Of a DNA stretch of 60,620 nucleotides, positions 41,876-50,955 are shown piece by piece. The DNA lies in assembly GCA_002418765.1 (NCBI GenBank), contig DIET01000022.1, positions 1-60,620 on the forward strand, given 5' to 3'. The translations under genes were made by a program, and so were the position numbers. The notes under the pieces were generated by a model, which did no database searches, had not been told where the DNA came from, and saw only the letters and a program-made list of their open reading frames with translations. Position 1 is the first letter of the stretch. Every line of letters starts with the position of its first letter. The stretch comes from Peptococcaceae bacterium UBA5767 (GTDB lineage Bacteria > Bacillota > TC1 > UBA5767).

Positions 41876-42809
41876 GTATTTGACGAGTACATTCATCATA
41901 ACGTATTTGATTGCTATGATTAAGACTTCCATACCAATCCTGCTTGCTGCTTCAGGTGAAATATACTCTGAAAGATCTGGGGTTGTGAATATTAATTTGG
42001 AAGGACAAATCCTTGCAGGAGCATTCTTTGCTTTTCTTGGAGCGTATATAACAGGTAGTCTCTTTCTAGGTGCCATAATGGGGATTTTGGCAGGGATGCT
42101 CTTTGCGTTAGCCTTTGGCTTCGCTTGTATTACAAAAAAAGCGAGCCAAATCGTAGTTGGAATTACACTGAATATCACTGCTTTGGGAATTACCAGCTAT
42201 CTAAATCGCGCTTATTTTGGGATTACAACTTCGCTCCCGCGCGTGAAGGTGATGCCACAGGTGTTGGTTCCGGTTTTGAATAAAATTCCTATATTAGGAG
42301 AAGTCTTCTTTAGTAGAGATTTAATGGTATATATTAGCTTATTTACAGCCATATTGTCATACGTAATCATTTTTAAAACTACTTTTGGTTTAAAAATGAG
42401 AAGCGCTGGAGAGTATCCCAGGGCAGCAGAAACCATGGGGGTCAATGTATACAGAATTCAATACATCTCTCTCTTGCTATGTGGAGGATTGGCCGGACTA
42501 GGCGGATCTTATTTGACGCTGGGCATGTTGGGAGGCTTTATGGAAAATATCTCTGGCGGAAGGGGTTTTATTGCTTTAGCGCTAGTCATTTTCGGAAAAT
42601 GGCATCCACTGAAAATCTTGTTGGCCGCGATGCTGTTTGGAGGGGCGGATGCCCTGCAAGTGCGATTGCAAGCAATAGGAGCTGATATCCCCTATCAGTT
42701 TATGCTGATGACACCATATTTGTTAACCATTTTCATATTGATAATAACAGGAAAACGGGCGACACAACCTGCTGCACTAGGGGTCCCATACGATCGAGAA
42801 AAACTGTAA
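41868..42809 (+). CDS. ABC importer permease 2
   Basis: 313 residues, NupQ/YufQ-like. The ERSGVVNINLEGQILAGAF motif near the start and RSAGEYPRAAETMGVNVY coupling region are typical of the second permease of BMP-linked importers. About eight membrane segments. The start lies in the end of permease 1. Confidence 0.9.
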   Translation: MNKYLTSTFIITYLIAMIKTSIPILLAASGEIYSERSGVVNINLEGQILAGAFFAFLGAYITGSLFLGAIMGILAGMLFALAFGFACITKKASQIVVGITLNITALGITSYLNRAYFGITTSLPRVKVMPQVLVPVLNKIPILGEVFFSRDLMVYISLFTAILSYVIIFKTTFGLKMRSAGEYPRAAETMGVNVYRIQYISLLLCGGLAGLGGSYLTLGMLGGFMENISGGRGFIALALVIFGKWHPLKILLAAMLFGGADALQVRLQAIGADIPYQFMLMTPYLLTIFILIITGKRATQPAALGVPYDREKL

Positions 42810-42836
42810 TGGGGTGATCACCGAAAGGAGGTGACA

Positions 42837-42944
42837 ATGACGAGTGTGCTAAATTCTAAACCGATAGAATTAATAAGATTTATCGTAGAAATTTTTAGTT
42901 TGAGTTATTCATTCTGTTTTAAGAAAGGGGTTAAAAATGAATAG
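42837..42944 (+). CDS. Possible 35-residue peptide with strong ribosome site
   Basis: AAAGGAGGTG lies 3 bases before an ATG opening a 35-codon frame (MTSVLNSKPIELIRFIVEIF, then a Lys-rich end). Its stop overlaps the start of the enamidase-like gene by 8 bases, so it could be a coupling or leader peptide, or a small membrane-associated protein (hydrophobic centre). I know no relative. Confidence 0.45.
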   Translation: MTSVLNSKPIELIRFIVEIFSLSYSFCFKKGVKNE

Positions 42945-44184
42945 TATTTTTATCAAGAACATTGACAAAATTGTAAGTGGGGATTTTCATACGGGTATCA
43001 TTGATGGGGCAAATTCCATTGTGATTCGTGATGGTATTATAACAGAAATTGGTAAAGACTCTGAAGTAGATGCATCAGGTATTGAAACCATTGTTGATGC
43101 TAACGGCCAGATTGCAGCACCAGGTTTGATTGATCCACACTTACACAACACTTTGGACGATTATGCACCACAAAGAGGGGCTGTTGGGTGCTACAGTGAT
43201 GCCTTGTTGTATGGAACTACATCAATGATTTCTGAAGGTGAACAAGGACCTGGTTGGCCAAGATTTTACAATGATGCTATTGGGTGTAAAGCAGCAGCTA
43301 TTTTGGCAAAACGTGTCTTTGATAAATTTCGTCCAGGTGGCAACCTCAAAATGCATGGGGGGGCACTAGTTTTGGTTGATGGTTTGACTGAGGCTGACTT
43401 TAAGGAAATGAGTGAAGCAGGAGTCTGGATTATTGCTGAAATTGGTGGTGGCGGATTGTCTGATCCTAAAAAAGTAATTCCTATGGTCAAGTGGGCAAGG
43501 AAATATGGGTTCTTTATTTCTTGTCACTTAGCACCACCATCCATCCCAGGATCGTCTTGGGTAACTTCTCAAGATATTTTGGAAATTAAGCCAGATAAAA
43601 TTGCACATTTTAATGGAGGATCTACTGGCGTTTCTTATGACCATATTGATAGGTTAATCAAGGAATCAAATGCAGGTCTGGAGTTGGTGGTTAATGGCAA
43701 CTTTATCAACTTCAATCGAATCTTACAAGATCTAAAAACCAGACATGAATTGCATAGAGTCGTGCTTGGGAGTGATGCTCCAACAGGGCAATCAGCACTG
43801 CAAGCAGCTATTAACCTGGCGATTGTAAAGGTATCTAGCCTAAATGATATCCCTGCGGAACAAGCTATTGCAATGGGAACAGGTAATACAGCTGATTTAT
43901 ACGGCCTCAACACTGGAAAAATTGAGGTGGGGCGAGAAGGTGATGTGATTATTATTGATCATCCACCTGGTTCTGTTGGACAAGATGCATTAGAAGCAAT
44001 CCAGTTGGGAGATCCATTTGGTTCATCCTTGGTTATTGTAGATGGAGAAGTATGCGGATTTCGTGGTAAAGACAGTCGGCCTACAGCAAGATACTGCACC
44101 ATTAATGGAGTGGAGGATCGCTTACCTAGTATTAATGAGCATCTATTCTTTCCACCTTATCTACAAAGGCACAAGAATCTTTAG
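42937..44184 (+). CDS. Enamidase-like amidohydrolase
   Basis: 415 residues resembling the enamidase of the Eubacterium barkeri nicotinate fermentation pathway, which opens the ring of 6-oxo-tetrahydronicotinate. Shared features are the opening IKNIDKIVSGD, PGLIDPHLHNTLDDYAPQR (metal HxH at residues 68 and 70), the MHGGALVLVDGLTEADF region, IPGSSWVTSQDI and GSDAPTG with the catalytic Asp. No other nicotinate-pathway gene is in the window, so the substrate may be a different cyclic amide or enamine. Ribosome site GAAAGGGG. It sits in the importer operon. Confidence 0.8.
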   Translation: MNSIFIKNIDKIVSGDFHTGIIDGANSIVIRDGIITEIGKDSEVDASGIETIVDANGQIAAPGLIDPHLHNTLDDYAPQRGAVGCYSDALLYGTTSMISEGEQGPGWPRFYNDAIGCKAAAILAKRVFDKFRPGGNLKMHGGALVLVDGLTEADFKEMSEAGVWIIAEIGGGGLSDPKKVIPMVKWARKYGFFISCHLAPPSIPGSSWVTSQDILEIKPDKIAHFNGGSTGVSYDHIDRLIKESNAGLELVVNGNFINFNRILQDLKTRHELHRVVLGSDAPTGQSALQAAINLAIVKVSSLNDIPAEQAIAMGTGNTADLYGLNTGKIEVGREGDVIIIDHPPGSVGQDALEAIQLGDPFGSSLVIVDGEVCGFRGKDSRPTARYCTINGVEDRLPSINEHLFFPPYLQRHKNL

Positions 44185-44246
44185 TGAATTGTTCTTATGG
44201 TATGGGGGATTTCCCCCATACCATTGAATATGAAAGAGAGGAAATA

Positions 44247-45611
44247 ATGATAAATAAAAGATTATTGATAAAAAATATTAGCAAAATTGTAACCGTTGAT
44301 GATGAAGATCGTGTTCTTGAGAATCAAAATATTTATATTGAAGACGGTATCATTCAATATATCGGAACGGAGATGAGGATGTCTGATGATATTATTGATG
44401 GCAGAGGTATGTTTGCCTACCCCGGACTCATCAATACCCATCACCATAATTATCAGACGTTTACGCGAAATTTACCTCAGGTTCAGAATATGGAATTATT
44501 CGATTGGCTAAAGTATCTATATAGAATTTGGCAAGAATTGGACCAAGATATTGTTTATCATAGTTCAATGACAGCTATGGGAGAATTACTGAAATATGGC
44601 TGTACAACAAGTTTTGATCATCATTATGTGTATCCAAAGAATTCTGATGATTTCATTGATGCCCAATTTAAAGCTGCAGAGGATCTTGGTATACGTTTCC
44701 ATGCCTCAAGAGGTAGTATGTCAAGAGGCGTAAGTGATGGTGGATTACCTCCTGACGATCTGGTGCAAACCACAGATAAAATATTAATGGAATCGGAGAG
44801 ATTAGTAAAAAAATTTCATGATAGCAGCAAATACTCAATGAAACAAATGGCGCTTGCTCCATGTTCACCATTCAGTGTAACATCTGAATTGATGCGGGAA
44901 TCGGCAATTTTAGGAAGAAAACTAGGAGTGAGACTGCATACTCATTTGGCTGAAACCCTTGATGAAGAAAAGTATTGTTTAAGTACTGTGGGAATGCGGC
45001 CACTTGAGTATATGGAGAGCCTCGGATGGATCGGTGAAGATGTTTGGTTTGCTCATGGGATTCATTTTAATGAGCAAGAAATTGAAAGATTGGGTAAAAC
45101 AAAAACAGGAGTAGCACATTGCCCGGTATCAAATATGAAATTGTCTTCTGGGGTTGCGAATTTACCAGCTATGCTGAGAAACAATGTTCCAGTGGGTTTG
45201 GCTGTAGATGGAAGTGCCAGCAACGATAGTTCAAATCTAATGGCTGAAATGAGGTCGGCATATTTACTGCACAGGTTGAATTTTGGCGCAGCTGCTCCCA
45301 CGGCTTATGACATACTTAAGATTGCTACAAAGAAAGGGGCAAAACTTTTAGGTAGGCAAGATATTGGTAGTATTGAAGTAGGCAAGGCGGCGGATCTATT
45401 TATGATAGACACCGATCGTATTGAATTAGTAGGAACATTGCAAGATCCTAAAAATCTTTTTGGTGCGGTAGGATATAGTAGTCCAGTAGATTATACTATT
45501 GTTGATGGTCGGATAATAGTAAAAAAAGGTGAATTACTAACCATAGACGAGCATGATATAGTAACAAGAGCTGGAGTGCATCTGAATAGAATGCTGAAAA
45601 ATATTATTTGA
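44247..45611 (+). CDS. 8-oxoguanine-deaminase-like amidohydrolase
   Basis: 454 residues of the ATZ/TRZ group, closest in motif layout to 8-oxoguanine deaminase and AtzB. The metal motif is LINTHHHNYQTF (His65 and His67). HTHLAETLDEEKYCL, DVWFAHGIHFN, GVAHCPVSNMKLSSG and LAVDGSASNDSSN are characteristic. It probably deaminates an aminated heterocycle such as an oxidised guanine or pterin-like ring (inference). The start is ATG 44247 behind GAGAGGAAA; the longer in-frame start is not supported. Confidence 0.82.
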   Translation: MINKRLLIKNISKIVTVDDEDRVLENQNIYIEDGIIQYIGTEMRMSDDIIDGRGMFAYPGLINTHHHNYQTFTRNLPQVQNMELFDWLKYLYRIWQELDQDIVYHSSMTAMGELLKYGCTTSFDHHYVYPKNSDDFIDAQFKAAEDLGIRFHASRGSMSRGVSDGGLPPDDLVQTTDKILMESERLVKKFHDSSKYSMKQMALAPCSPFSVTSELMRESAILGRKLGVRLHTHLAETLDEEKYCLSTVGMRPLEYMESLGWIGEDVWFAHGIHFNEQEIERLGKTKTGVAHCPVSNMKLSSGVANLPAMLRNNVPVGLAVDGSASNDSSNLMAEMRSAYLLHRLNFGAAAPTAYDILKIATKKGAKLLGRQDIGSIEVGKAADLFMIDTDRIELVGTLQDPKNLFGAVGYSSPVDYTIVDGRIIVKKGELLTIDEHDIVTRAGVHLNRMLKNII

Positions 45612-45669
45612 TAAAATCAATTATGATAATCATAAGAAGATACCCAAGCCATAGTATTAGGAGAATAAG

Positions 45670-46434
45670 ATGAATATTTACAAGGTTAATGAGTTGACAT
45701 GGGATTACTTGGACCGGATGGATCGTAGTAAAGTGCTTTGTATTTTACCAGTGGGTGCATTGGAGCAGCATGGGAAGCATTTGCCACTAGGAACAGATGA
45801 TCTCATCTTAGAAAACTCGCTTAAAGAGATTACTCCCATTATGGCGTATCCAGAAAGCAGTATTCTCATATACCCACATGTGAAGTATGGAAACAGTGTT
45901 GAGCACATGTTTTTCCCAGGAACAGTTTCCTTAAAATTAACAACACTTATGTGCGTAATCGAGGATATTGTTGAGTCAATGGTGAGTTCCGGTTTTAAAA
46001 ATATACTTATTATCAATTCCCATGGTGGCAATTCGTCGATTTTACAGTCACTAGCTCAAGAGTTGCGCTATAAGTATGGTATTCGAATATTTAATGTTGA
46101 TTATTGGGCCTCAGATTATTTTGCTTTTGCTGAAGATATTATTGATGCTAAATTAGATGAGGAATGTCATGCCGGAGAAATAGAGACCTCATTATTAATG
46201 CATTGGACGCCTAAGTTAGTGCAGATGGATAATGCTACCAAGATGGAGCTGGAAGAGATAGTAGATTTTTATCGCTATGACTTTAGCTGGCTATCGAGTG
46301 ATGTATCAGAATCAGGTGTAATAGGGAATGCAACCCATTCTAGTCCAGAAAAAGGTCGTAAACTCGCAGAGCAGATGAATCATAAACTGTCTTTGATACT
46401 TGAAGAGATTTTTTCATTATTGAGTGATGATTAA
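45670..46434 (+). CDS. Creatininase-family hydrolase
   Basis: 254 residues. Metal-binding motif LPVGALEQHGKHLPLGTDD supplies Glu32, His34 and Asp43; NSHGGN and HAGEIETS complete the site. The family contains creatinine amidohydrolase, the formamidopyrimidine deformylase of riboflavin pathways and other cyclic or formyl amidases. Here the substrate is probably the product of the preceding two hydrolases (inference). Ribosome site TAGGAGAA. No terminator is clear after it. Confidence 0.88.
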   Translation: MNIYKVNELTWDYLDRMDRSKVLCILPVGALEQHGKHLPLGTDDLILENSLKEITPIMAYPESSILIYPHVKYGNSVEHMFFPGTVSLKLTTLMCVIEDIVESMVSSGFKNILIINSHGGNSSILQSLAQELRYKYGIRIFNVDYWASDYFAFAEDIIDAKLDEECHAGEIETSLLMHWTPKLVQMDNATKMELEEIVDFYRYDFSWLSSDVSESGVIGNATHSSPEKGRKLAEQMNHKLSLILEEIFSLLSDD

Positions 46435-47006
46435 GATCAAAAAACATGAGCATGTAAAGTGTGGATTGATGTAGATAGACAGTTAGAAATGCGCATAAGC
46501 TATCAGAGAGAGATAGTTGTCTTTCATGAGTGAGGCACCATGAATGCCTAACAGTAACTTTAAGCAAAAAAAAGTCGGGCTATTGCTTTGTGAGGGTGAA
46601 TTTTAGAGTTCAGATGCGTATTGTCGCTCCTGGATTAATATTTTTGAGTCAATGAAGAGAGGAAGTCTGCAGCAATGACAAAAGCGCTTACAGTAAGGGA
46701 AGTCTCTTACGCACATTGATTATAACCATGTGTACAATCATGGAGGGTGCAGTTTGCCTAAAAGAGGTGATGTATTCTTTTGTTGGATTGGTTACGGTGG
46801 CATTAATAAGTTTGACAAAAGACTCATTCCTGTCGTCTATTAAGAAAATCTAGTGCAAGCTTTCTTTGAGTAAGGTAATATGGGATTGATTCCACTTCAT
46901 TTTTTTGTTGGGCCAATGTGATTCGCTATAAGTGCCTGACGTGTGAAGCTTTGGCTGACAACATGATATGTGATTCATCAAGCGAACGGTTATAAGTGGT
47001 TTATAC
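46435..47006. other. Gene-poor stretch between creatininase and regulator genes
   Basis: About 570 bases with no firm gene. A 29-codon frame (46754-46843) starts TTG behind GGAGGG and reads MPKRGDVFFCWIGYGG, which loosely recalls a MazF start but stops at once. A zinc-ribbon-like IRYKCLTCE reading near 46920 is also too short. It looks like decayed sequence. Confidence 0.4.
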
Positions 47007-47036
47007 TTGACGTAAACATACACCGATTATTATAAT
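47007..47036 (+). promoter_or_regulatory. Promoter of the XRE-cupin regulator
   Basis: TTGACG (47007-47012), 18 bases, perfect TATAAT (47031-47036), 34 bases before the start codon. Confidence 0.75.
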
Positions 47037-47069
47037 GACTGCAGTTAGTATTCTATTTAGAAGGAGTTC

Positions 47070-47609
47070 ATGATGAACGTAGGGAGCAGATTGAAAAGGT
47101 ACAGAAGAGCAAAAAAATTGAGATTGGTTGATGTGGCTCAACAAGTTGGCATCTCTGTTTCTTATTTGAGCATGATTGAGAATGACAGAGTAAGTGTTTC
47201 TGTTTCAACCTTGCAAGATTTAGTTGCCGTGCTTGAAATAAGCATGGTAGATTTATTTGCTATGAACTCTGATGAAAACCATCGAATAATTTATAAAGCA
47301 GAGAGGAAAGAACAGACATATTCCAATGGGGTGTCAGAAGCTTTTTTAACTTTTAAGAAAGACAGTGGTTTAGAAACAGCCATTATTAAATTCCCGGGGA
47401 ATTCGGAGATTGTTCATAAATCGGGGCATGTTGGTGAAGAATTTACTTATGTGCTGAAGGGTTCAATTCAATTTTTTCTAGAAGAAAATGCTTATGATCT
47501 TGAAGAAGGGGATATTATATACTATAACTCTAGTTTGGCACATTCCTGGGGGAATTCCGGCAAAGAGATCAGTGAAATTCTTGTGGTGAATACACCGAGT
47601 ACTTTCTGA
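47070..47609 (+). CDS. XRE-family regulator with cupin sensor domain
   Basis: 179 residues. The N-terminal helix-turn-helix (LVDVAQQVGISVSYLSMIEN, residues about 20-39) is of the Cro/CI type. The C-terminal cupin (SGHVGEEFTYVLKGSIQFFL and AHSWGNS) is a likely small-molecule sensor. Such proteins usually regulate adjacent amine, amino-acid or polyamine catabolic genes. It is 635 bases past the creatininase on the same strand and is a candidate to bind the inverted repeat at 37930-37972. AGAAGGAG precedes the ATG pair at 47070 and 47073. Confidence 0.88.
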   Translation: MMNVGSRLKRYRRAKKLRLVDVAQQVGISVSYLSMIENDRVSVSVSTLQDLVAVLEISMVDLFAMNSDENHRIIYKAERKEQTYSNGVSEAFLTFKKDSGLETAIIKFPGNSEIVHKSGHVGEEFTYVLKGSIQFFLEENAYDLEEGDIIYYNSSLAHSWGNSGKEISEILVVNTPSTF

Positions 47610-48714
47610 TTATGGTATTCGCAGTTATCATTACGCTTTGATACCAAGATACAGTTACATGAAGTGGTTGTCAGATGATTGTTTCTTAATAAGAAGGCAT
47701 GATAATCTGGTTCTTCCATGATAGAAAGATCGCAAATATTTTTAGTTGCAGTTAAAATTCTGCTTTGTTGATATAGTGGATGATTCAATGTTCTTTGAGT
47801 AACTATTTTATTCTTATATGGGGAGTGAATCAGTGCTTGCTTCAGTGATTGGCGGTGGCATTATCGCAGCATTTTGCTCTTATTTGTTTAACGCAGTTAT
47901 AGAATGTGTTATTCACTTCCTGCAAGAGGAACTCCTTTCTTCTCATTCTTATTCTTGTGATTGTTATGCCAAGTTTATCTATTGTGCAGATGGCATCAAA
48001 GTTGTTATGTTCTTAAGCTACAAAATCCTTCTCTTTTTTTTGCCAATTCACAGCTATAACAGTTTGTCATACCTCAAGTCTTGTCAGTTTCCCTTTTTCC
48101 AAAATATTATATCCTCAATATTCATGTTGAAAATGATTTCTCATCTTTTGCAGGATCGCACGATTTTGATTACTGCCCTCTCTGTACGGAATCTGTTTGT
48201 TTAATTCAACATCAGCTTATCCATGGTTGTCTTTTTAAATGAATATCTCTAGGCTGAGCATCTAATCTGCTTCTTGGTATTCTCATGATGTGTTTTGTAC
48301 ATAAATCAATCTTCACCATATGCAGCAATCTAAAACCAGGTATGCTCAGGAACCGTAAAGGAAAAACCAAACCACAATTTCCATGTTGACCAGTTTCTTT
48401 GTGGAGACGACTATTCGTATTTGCGGCTGAAAGATTCAATAGAAAGAGAGCACTCCCCAGTGGTTATGAGAGGAATCGTAAACGATACTCTCATTTTTTA
48501 TATTCGTTTTTCTAGTTGCCCTCATCAGAGACTTTGGGCTTCATGAGTTGGTTGCATGATCAATTGAGTATAGTAGTGTTGTACCCTCAACTTTCACGAA
48601 TTTCATTTCTTTGCAGGTACGGTTGAAATAGGGTTAGCAACTCACTTGAATCCCAATGCCATTTTTTGCACTTAACGGATTTAAAAAGATAAAAAAGCGC
48701 TACTTATGATGAAT
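47610..48714. other. Gene-poor stretch of 1.1 kb, probably decayed DNA
   Basis: No gene I can support. The longest frame (47818-48204, plus) is rich in Ser, Phe, Leu and Cys, lacks a ribosome site and matches nothing. A terminator-like hairpin ATGAGAG / CTCTCAT with an inner ATCG/CGAT stem and a six-T tail lies at 48466-48499 with no gene before it, as if its gene had decayed. This marks the right border of the transport-hydrolase block. Confidence 0.5.
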
Positions 48715-49782
48715 TTATTTACTTCCTAATATGTGCTTTGGGCGACGTGCATGGTGAAAGAATTCCTTACAGATTTTTTGTTGCTCAGAAGAAATGTTGA
48801 GCCACTCAGGTTGACAGGGAAGGCAACTGATGCTGGAAAACTTTTTTTTCAGATGGCGTTCCAGTATTTTCCTAGAAGAAACAGGGCAACATTGAAGCCA
48901 CAGATGTAGGTCGCTTTTGGGAGTATGAAAATCCATAAGTCGTTGAATATCCCAGGGACTGGATAAAGAACTGATGATGGAAATATCACTGCGTAAAAAT
49001 TCCAAATACCTTGCATCCTGCAAATGCGATGGCAAAACACCCAAATCCAAGATGATGACAGCATAGTCTTTGGTCGCTGTAGCCCAGTCTGCCTGATGGT
49101 CACAGAGGCAAAAGGCGGTGTGAGGCAGTGCGGGCAGGTGATATAAATTTGTTCGGCTGTCAAAATCATCTTCGCAGAGGAAATACTCTTTGAGCACAAG
49201 ATGGTGCGGATTTAATTCTACGAAAAGAACGGGAACAGTAAAAAACTGGGCCAGCAAAAGGGCTGTTTTGGTGGTCCCAGAGCAGGCGGTGAGTCCTGCC
49301 ACAGCCAAAAAAAGTTTTTGGGCATGGAACAAGGTTGTGTTGTCCATTTCTGATAGTGGATTGTTACGTAAAAAATCTGTAGCTGATGTAGGGTGGGTTA
49401 ATACATAGAGAAGTTCATCATGCAATTGGTTTAAGCCATCTTTGTTGGCACGATAATAAAGGCTGTCATAGATGCCGAGCACACTGAGGGATAGGTGGAA
49501 TTCTTTAATAAAGGTTTTTGAATTGGTGAGTAGGATGATGTTTAATTGGGGAAAAATCAGACGAAGCGAACGCAATTCATGAAGGCATCCTTTTGGAGGA
49601 AATAGTGATGCATCGAGGATCAGTCGTTGGATTGATGTGTCTTGAAGATTTTTGGTGATGGCATCCAGAAGTGATTTGTTTCCGAAAAATCCTTGAAAAA
49701 CCTGAGCTTCTTCCTTGGCTAGTGTAAGTGTTGCTTTGACAACTGGGGCAATTTTTTGATGAACAACAATGAGTGTGGACAT
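48715..49782 (-). CDS. CpaE/TadZ-like protein with degenerate P-loop
   Basis: 355 residues, divergent from the Tad pilus genes. An N-terminal receiver-like domain (residues 1 to about 130) is followed by a MinD/ParA-like domain. Its P-loop region reads LTACSGTTKTALLL, keeping GTTKT but lacking the signature KGG. A Walker B-like strand is DYAVIILDLG. TadZ/CpaE proteins place the pilus assembly machine at the cell pole. The start is ATG 49780-49782 right behind GGAGG; a longer frame through the promoter region is rejected. It shares the 219-base divergent region with the next gene. Confidence 0.65.
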   Translation of the reverse strand: MSTLIVVHQKIAPVVKATLTLAKEEAQVFQGFFGNKSLLDAITKNLQDTSIQRLILDASLFPPKGCLHELRSLRLIFPQLNIILLTNSKTFIKEFHLSLSVLGIYDSLYYRANKDGLNQLHDELLYVLTHPTSATDFLRNNPLSEMDNTTLFHAQKLFLAVAGLTACSGTTKTALLLAQFFTVPVLFVELNPHHLVLKEYFLCEDDFDSRTNLYHLPALPHTAFCLCDHQADWATATKDYAVIILDLGVLPSHLQDARYLEFLRSDISIISSLSSPWDIQRLMDFHTPKSDLHLWLQCCPVSSRKILERHLKKKFSSISCLPCQPEWLNISSEQQKICKEFFHHARRPKHILGSK

Positions 49783-50001
49783 GGAACCTCCTTGTAAACG
49801 TAAAGGAATCGCTAGGAAATAGAAATAGATTCTTTTTTTCATCAAAACAGATGGACTATTCCTTGCTTTGTGCGAACACAATTGTATAGAAAACATCCAT
49901 TCCTGACTAGGCATTCATGGTGTTTTAGCGTTTTGGTTGTGCAAGAGATAGGTGAAAAGCAGGGTATACAATGAAGTAACGAAGAGTTGGGAGGAGCACA
50001 C

Positions 50002-50955
50002 GTGAATATAGGAGTGGATTTGGAGCCAGGGTATGCCAAGGCTTTGATGGGGCGCCTACAGCAAGATAGCCACATCCCTTGGCATTTTGTTTTGGATCCC
50101 CAGCCCAGCGAGCATATTTTCTTGTATATAACGCACCGCTTGGATCATTCCTATCCGGTCCAGCGTACAGTGATATTGGTGGATGGACCGGCTGAAAATG
50201 CGGCTCAGATCGATCGGTTACAGCGTTTTAGTTATGTTCGCTCTGAGATTCTGCATCGTTTGGGTGGGCTGGTCGAGGAAGTCAAGAAAGAAATACCGCG
50301 ATTCTGTTGTGTTGTTTGTCCCGGGTCAGAGGAGAAGAGAAATGGCGTAGCCCTCAGCCTGGCAACGGTAATGGCTGAAAGAGTGAATCGATTGGCTTAT
50401 GTGAATACGGAAGGTGTCGATCTCAATGATGTGATGTTGGACAGTCCCATGAATGAAGGATTCACCAAGCTTTTTTTGCAGAGTTCAGAACAATCAGCCC
50501 TTTCTTGTTTTGCCTATCATCACGCTCATGGATTCTATTATCTGGGGTCCGCTAAAAGCCGGAGGGACAAACGAAAGTTGTCACTGCTTCGTTGGCAGGA
50601 TGCTATGAAAAGAATGGGTAAAGAAGATTGTTTTGATTGGATGGTGGTGGAACTGTCTCAGGAATGGTCAGAGGTAGAAGAGTGGTTGTTGGAACAGGCA
50701 ATCGGCATCATATGGGTTAGAGGCGACACCCTTTATGAGCAGTCCAAGGAAAGGCAGATGGTGTCACTCTTAATGAGAGACGCACCTGAATTGCTATCCA
50801 AACGGATTCCACTGGATATATACTCGTTTGCTTCTGGTGCGTTTGCTTACCAGAAGACACAGTTGGGTTTGGATTTTACCGTGTCACAACCGGGACGCAT
50901 GGCATTGTTACAGTTGGTTGATGATTTGCTGGAAAGGATGATGGAAATTGAGTGA
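50002..50955 (+). CDS. Second CpaE/TadZ-like protein, P-loop lost
   Basis: 317 residues. An N-terminal domain of about 100 residues is followed by a MinD-like segment. The P-loop position reads VVCPGSEEKRNGVALSLATV, with no GKT or GKS, followed by a strand LAYVNTEGVDLND where MinD-type proteins have their first aspartate. It is probably a structural or regulatory relative rather than an ATPase (inference). The start codon is GTG 50002 with GGGAGGAG before it. The end overlaps the TadA gene by 8 bases, so it belongs to the pilus operon. Confidence 0.6.
   Translation: MNIGVDLEPGYAKALMGRLQQDSHIPWHFVLDPQPSEHIFLYITHRLDHSYPVQRTVILVDGPAENAAQIDRLQRFSYVRSEILHRLGGLVEEVKKEIPRFCCVVCPGSEEKRNGVALSLATVMAERVNRLAYVNTEGVDLNDVMLDSPMNEGFTKLFLQSSEQSALSCFAYHHAHGFYYLGSAKSRRDKRKLSLLRWQDAMKRMGKEDCFDWMVVELSQEWSEVEEWLLEQAIGIIWVRGDTLYEQSKERQMVSLLMRDAPELLSKRIPLDIYSFASGAFAYQKTQLGLDFTVSQPGRMALLQLVDDLLERMMEIE

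Noticed and set aside
46754..46843. MazF-like start (MPKRGDVFF...) behind GGAGGG
   Set aside because: Stops after 29 codons and the resemblance covers only six residues.
47818..48204. 128-codon plus-strand frame
   Set aside because: No ribosome site, odd Cys/Phe/Ser-rich composition, no motif; lies in decayed-looking DNA.
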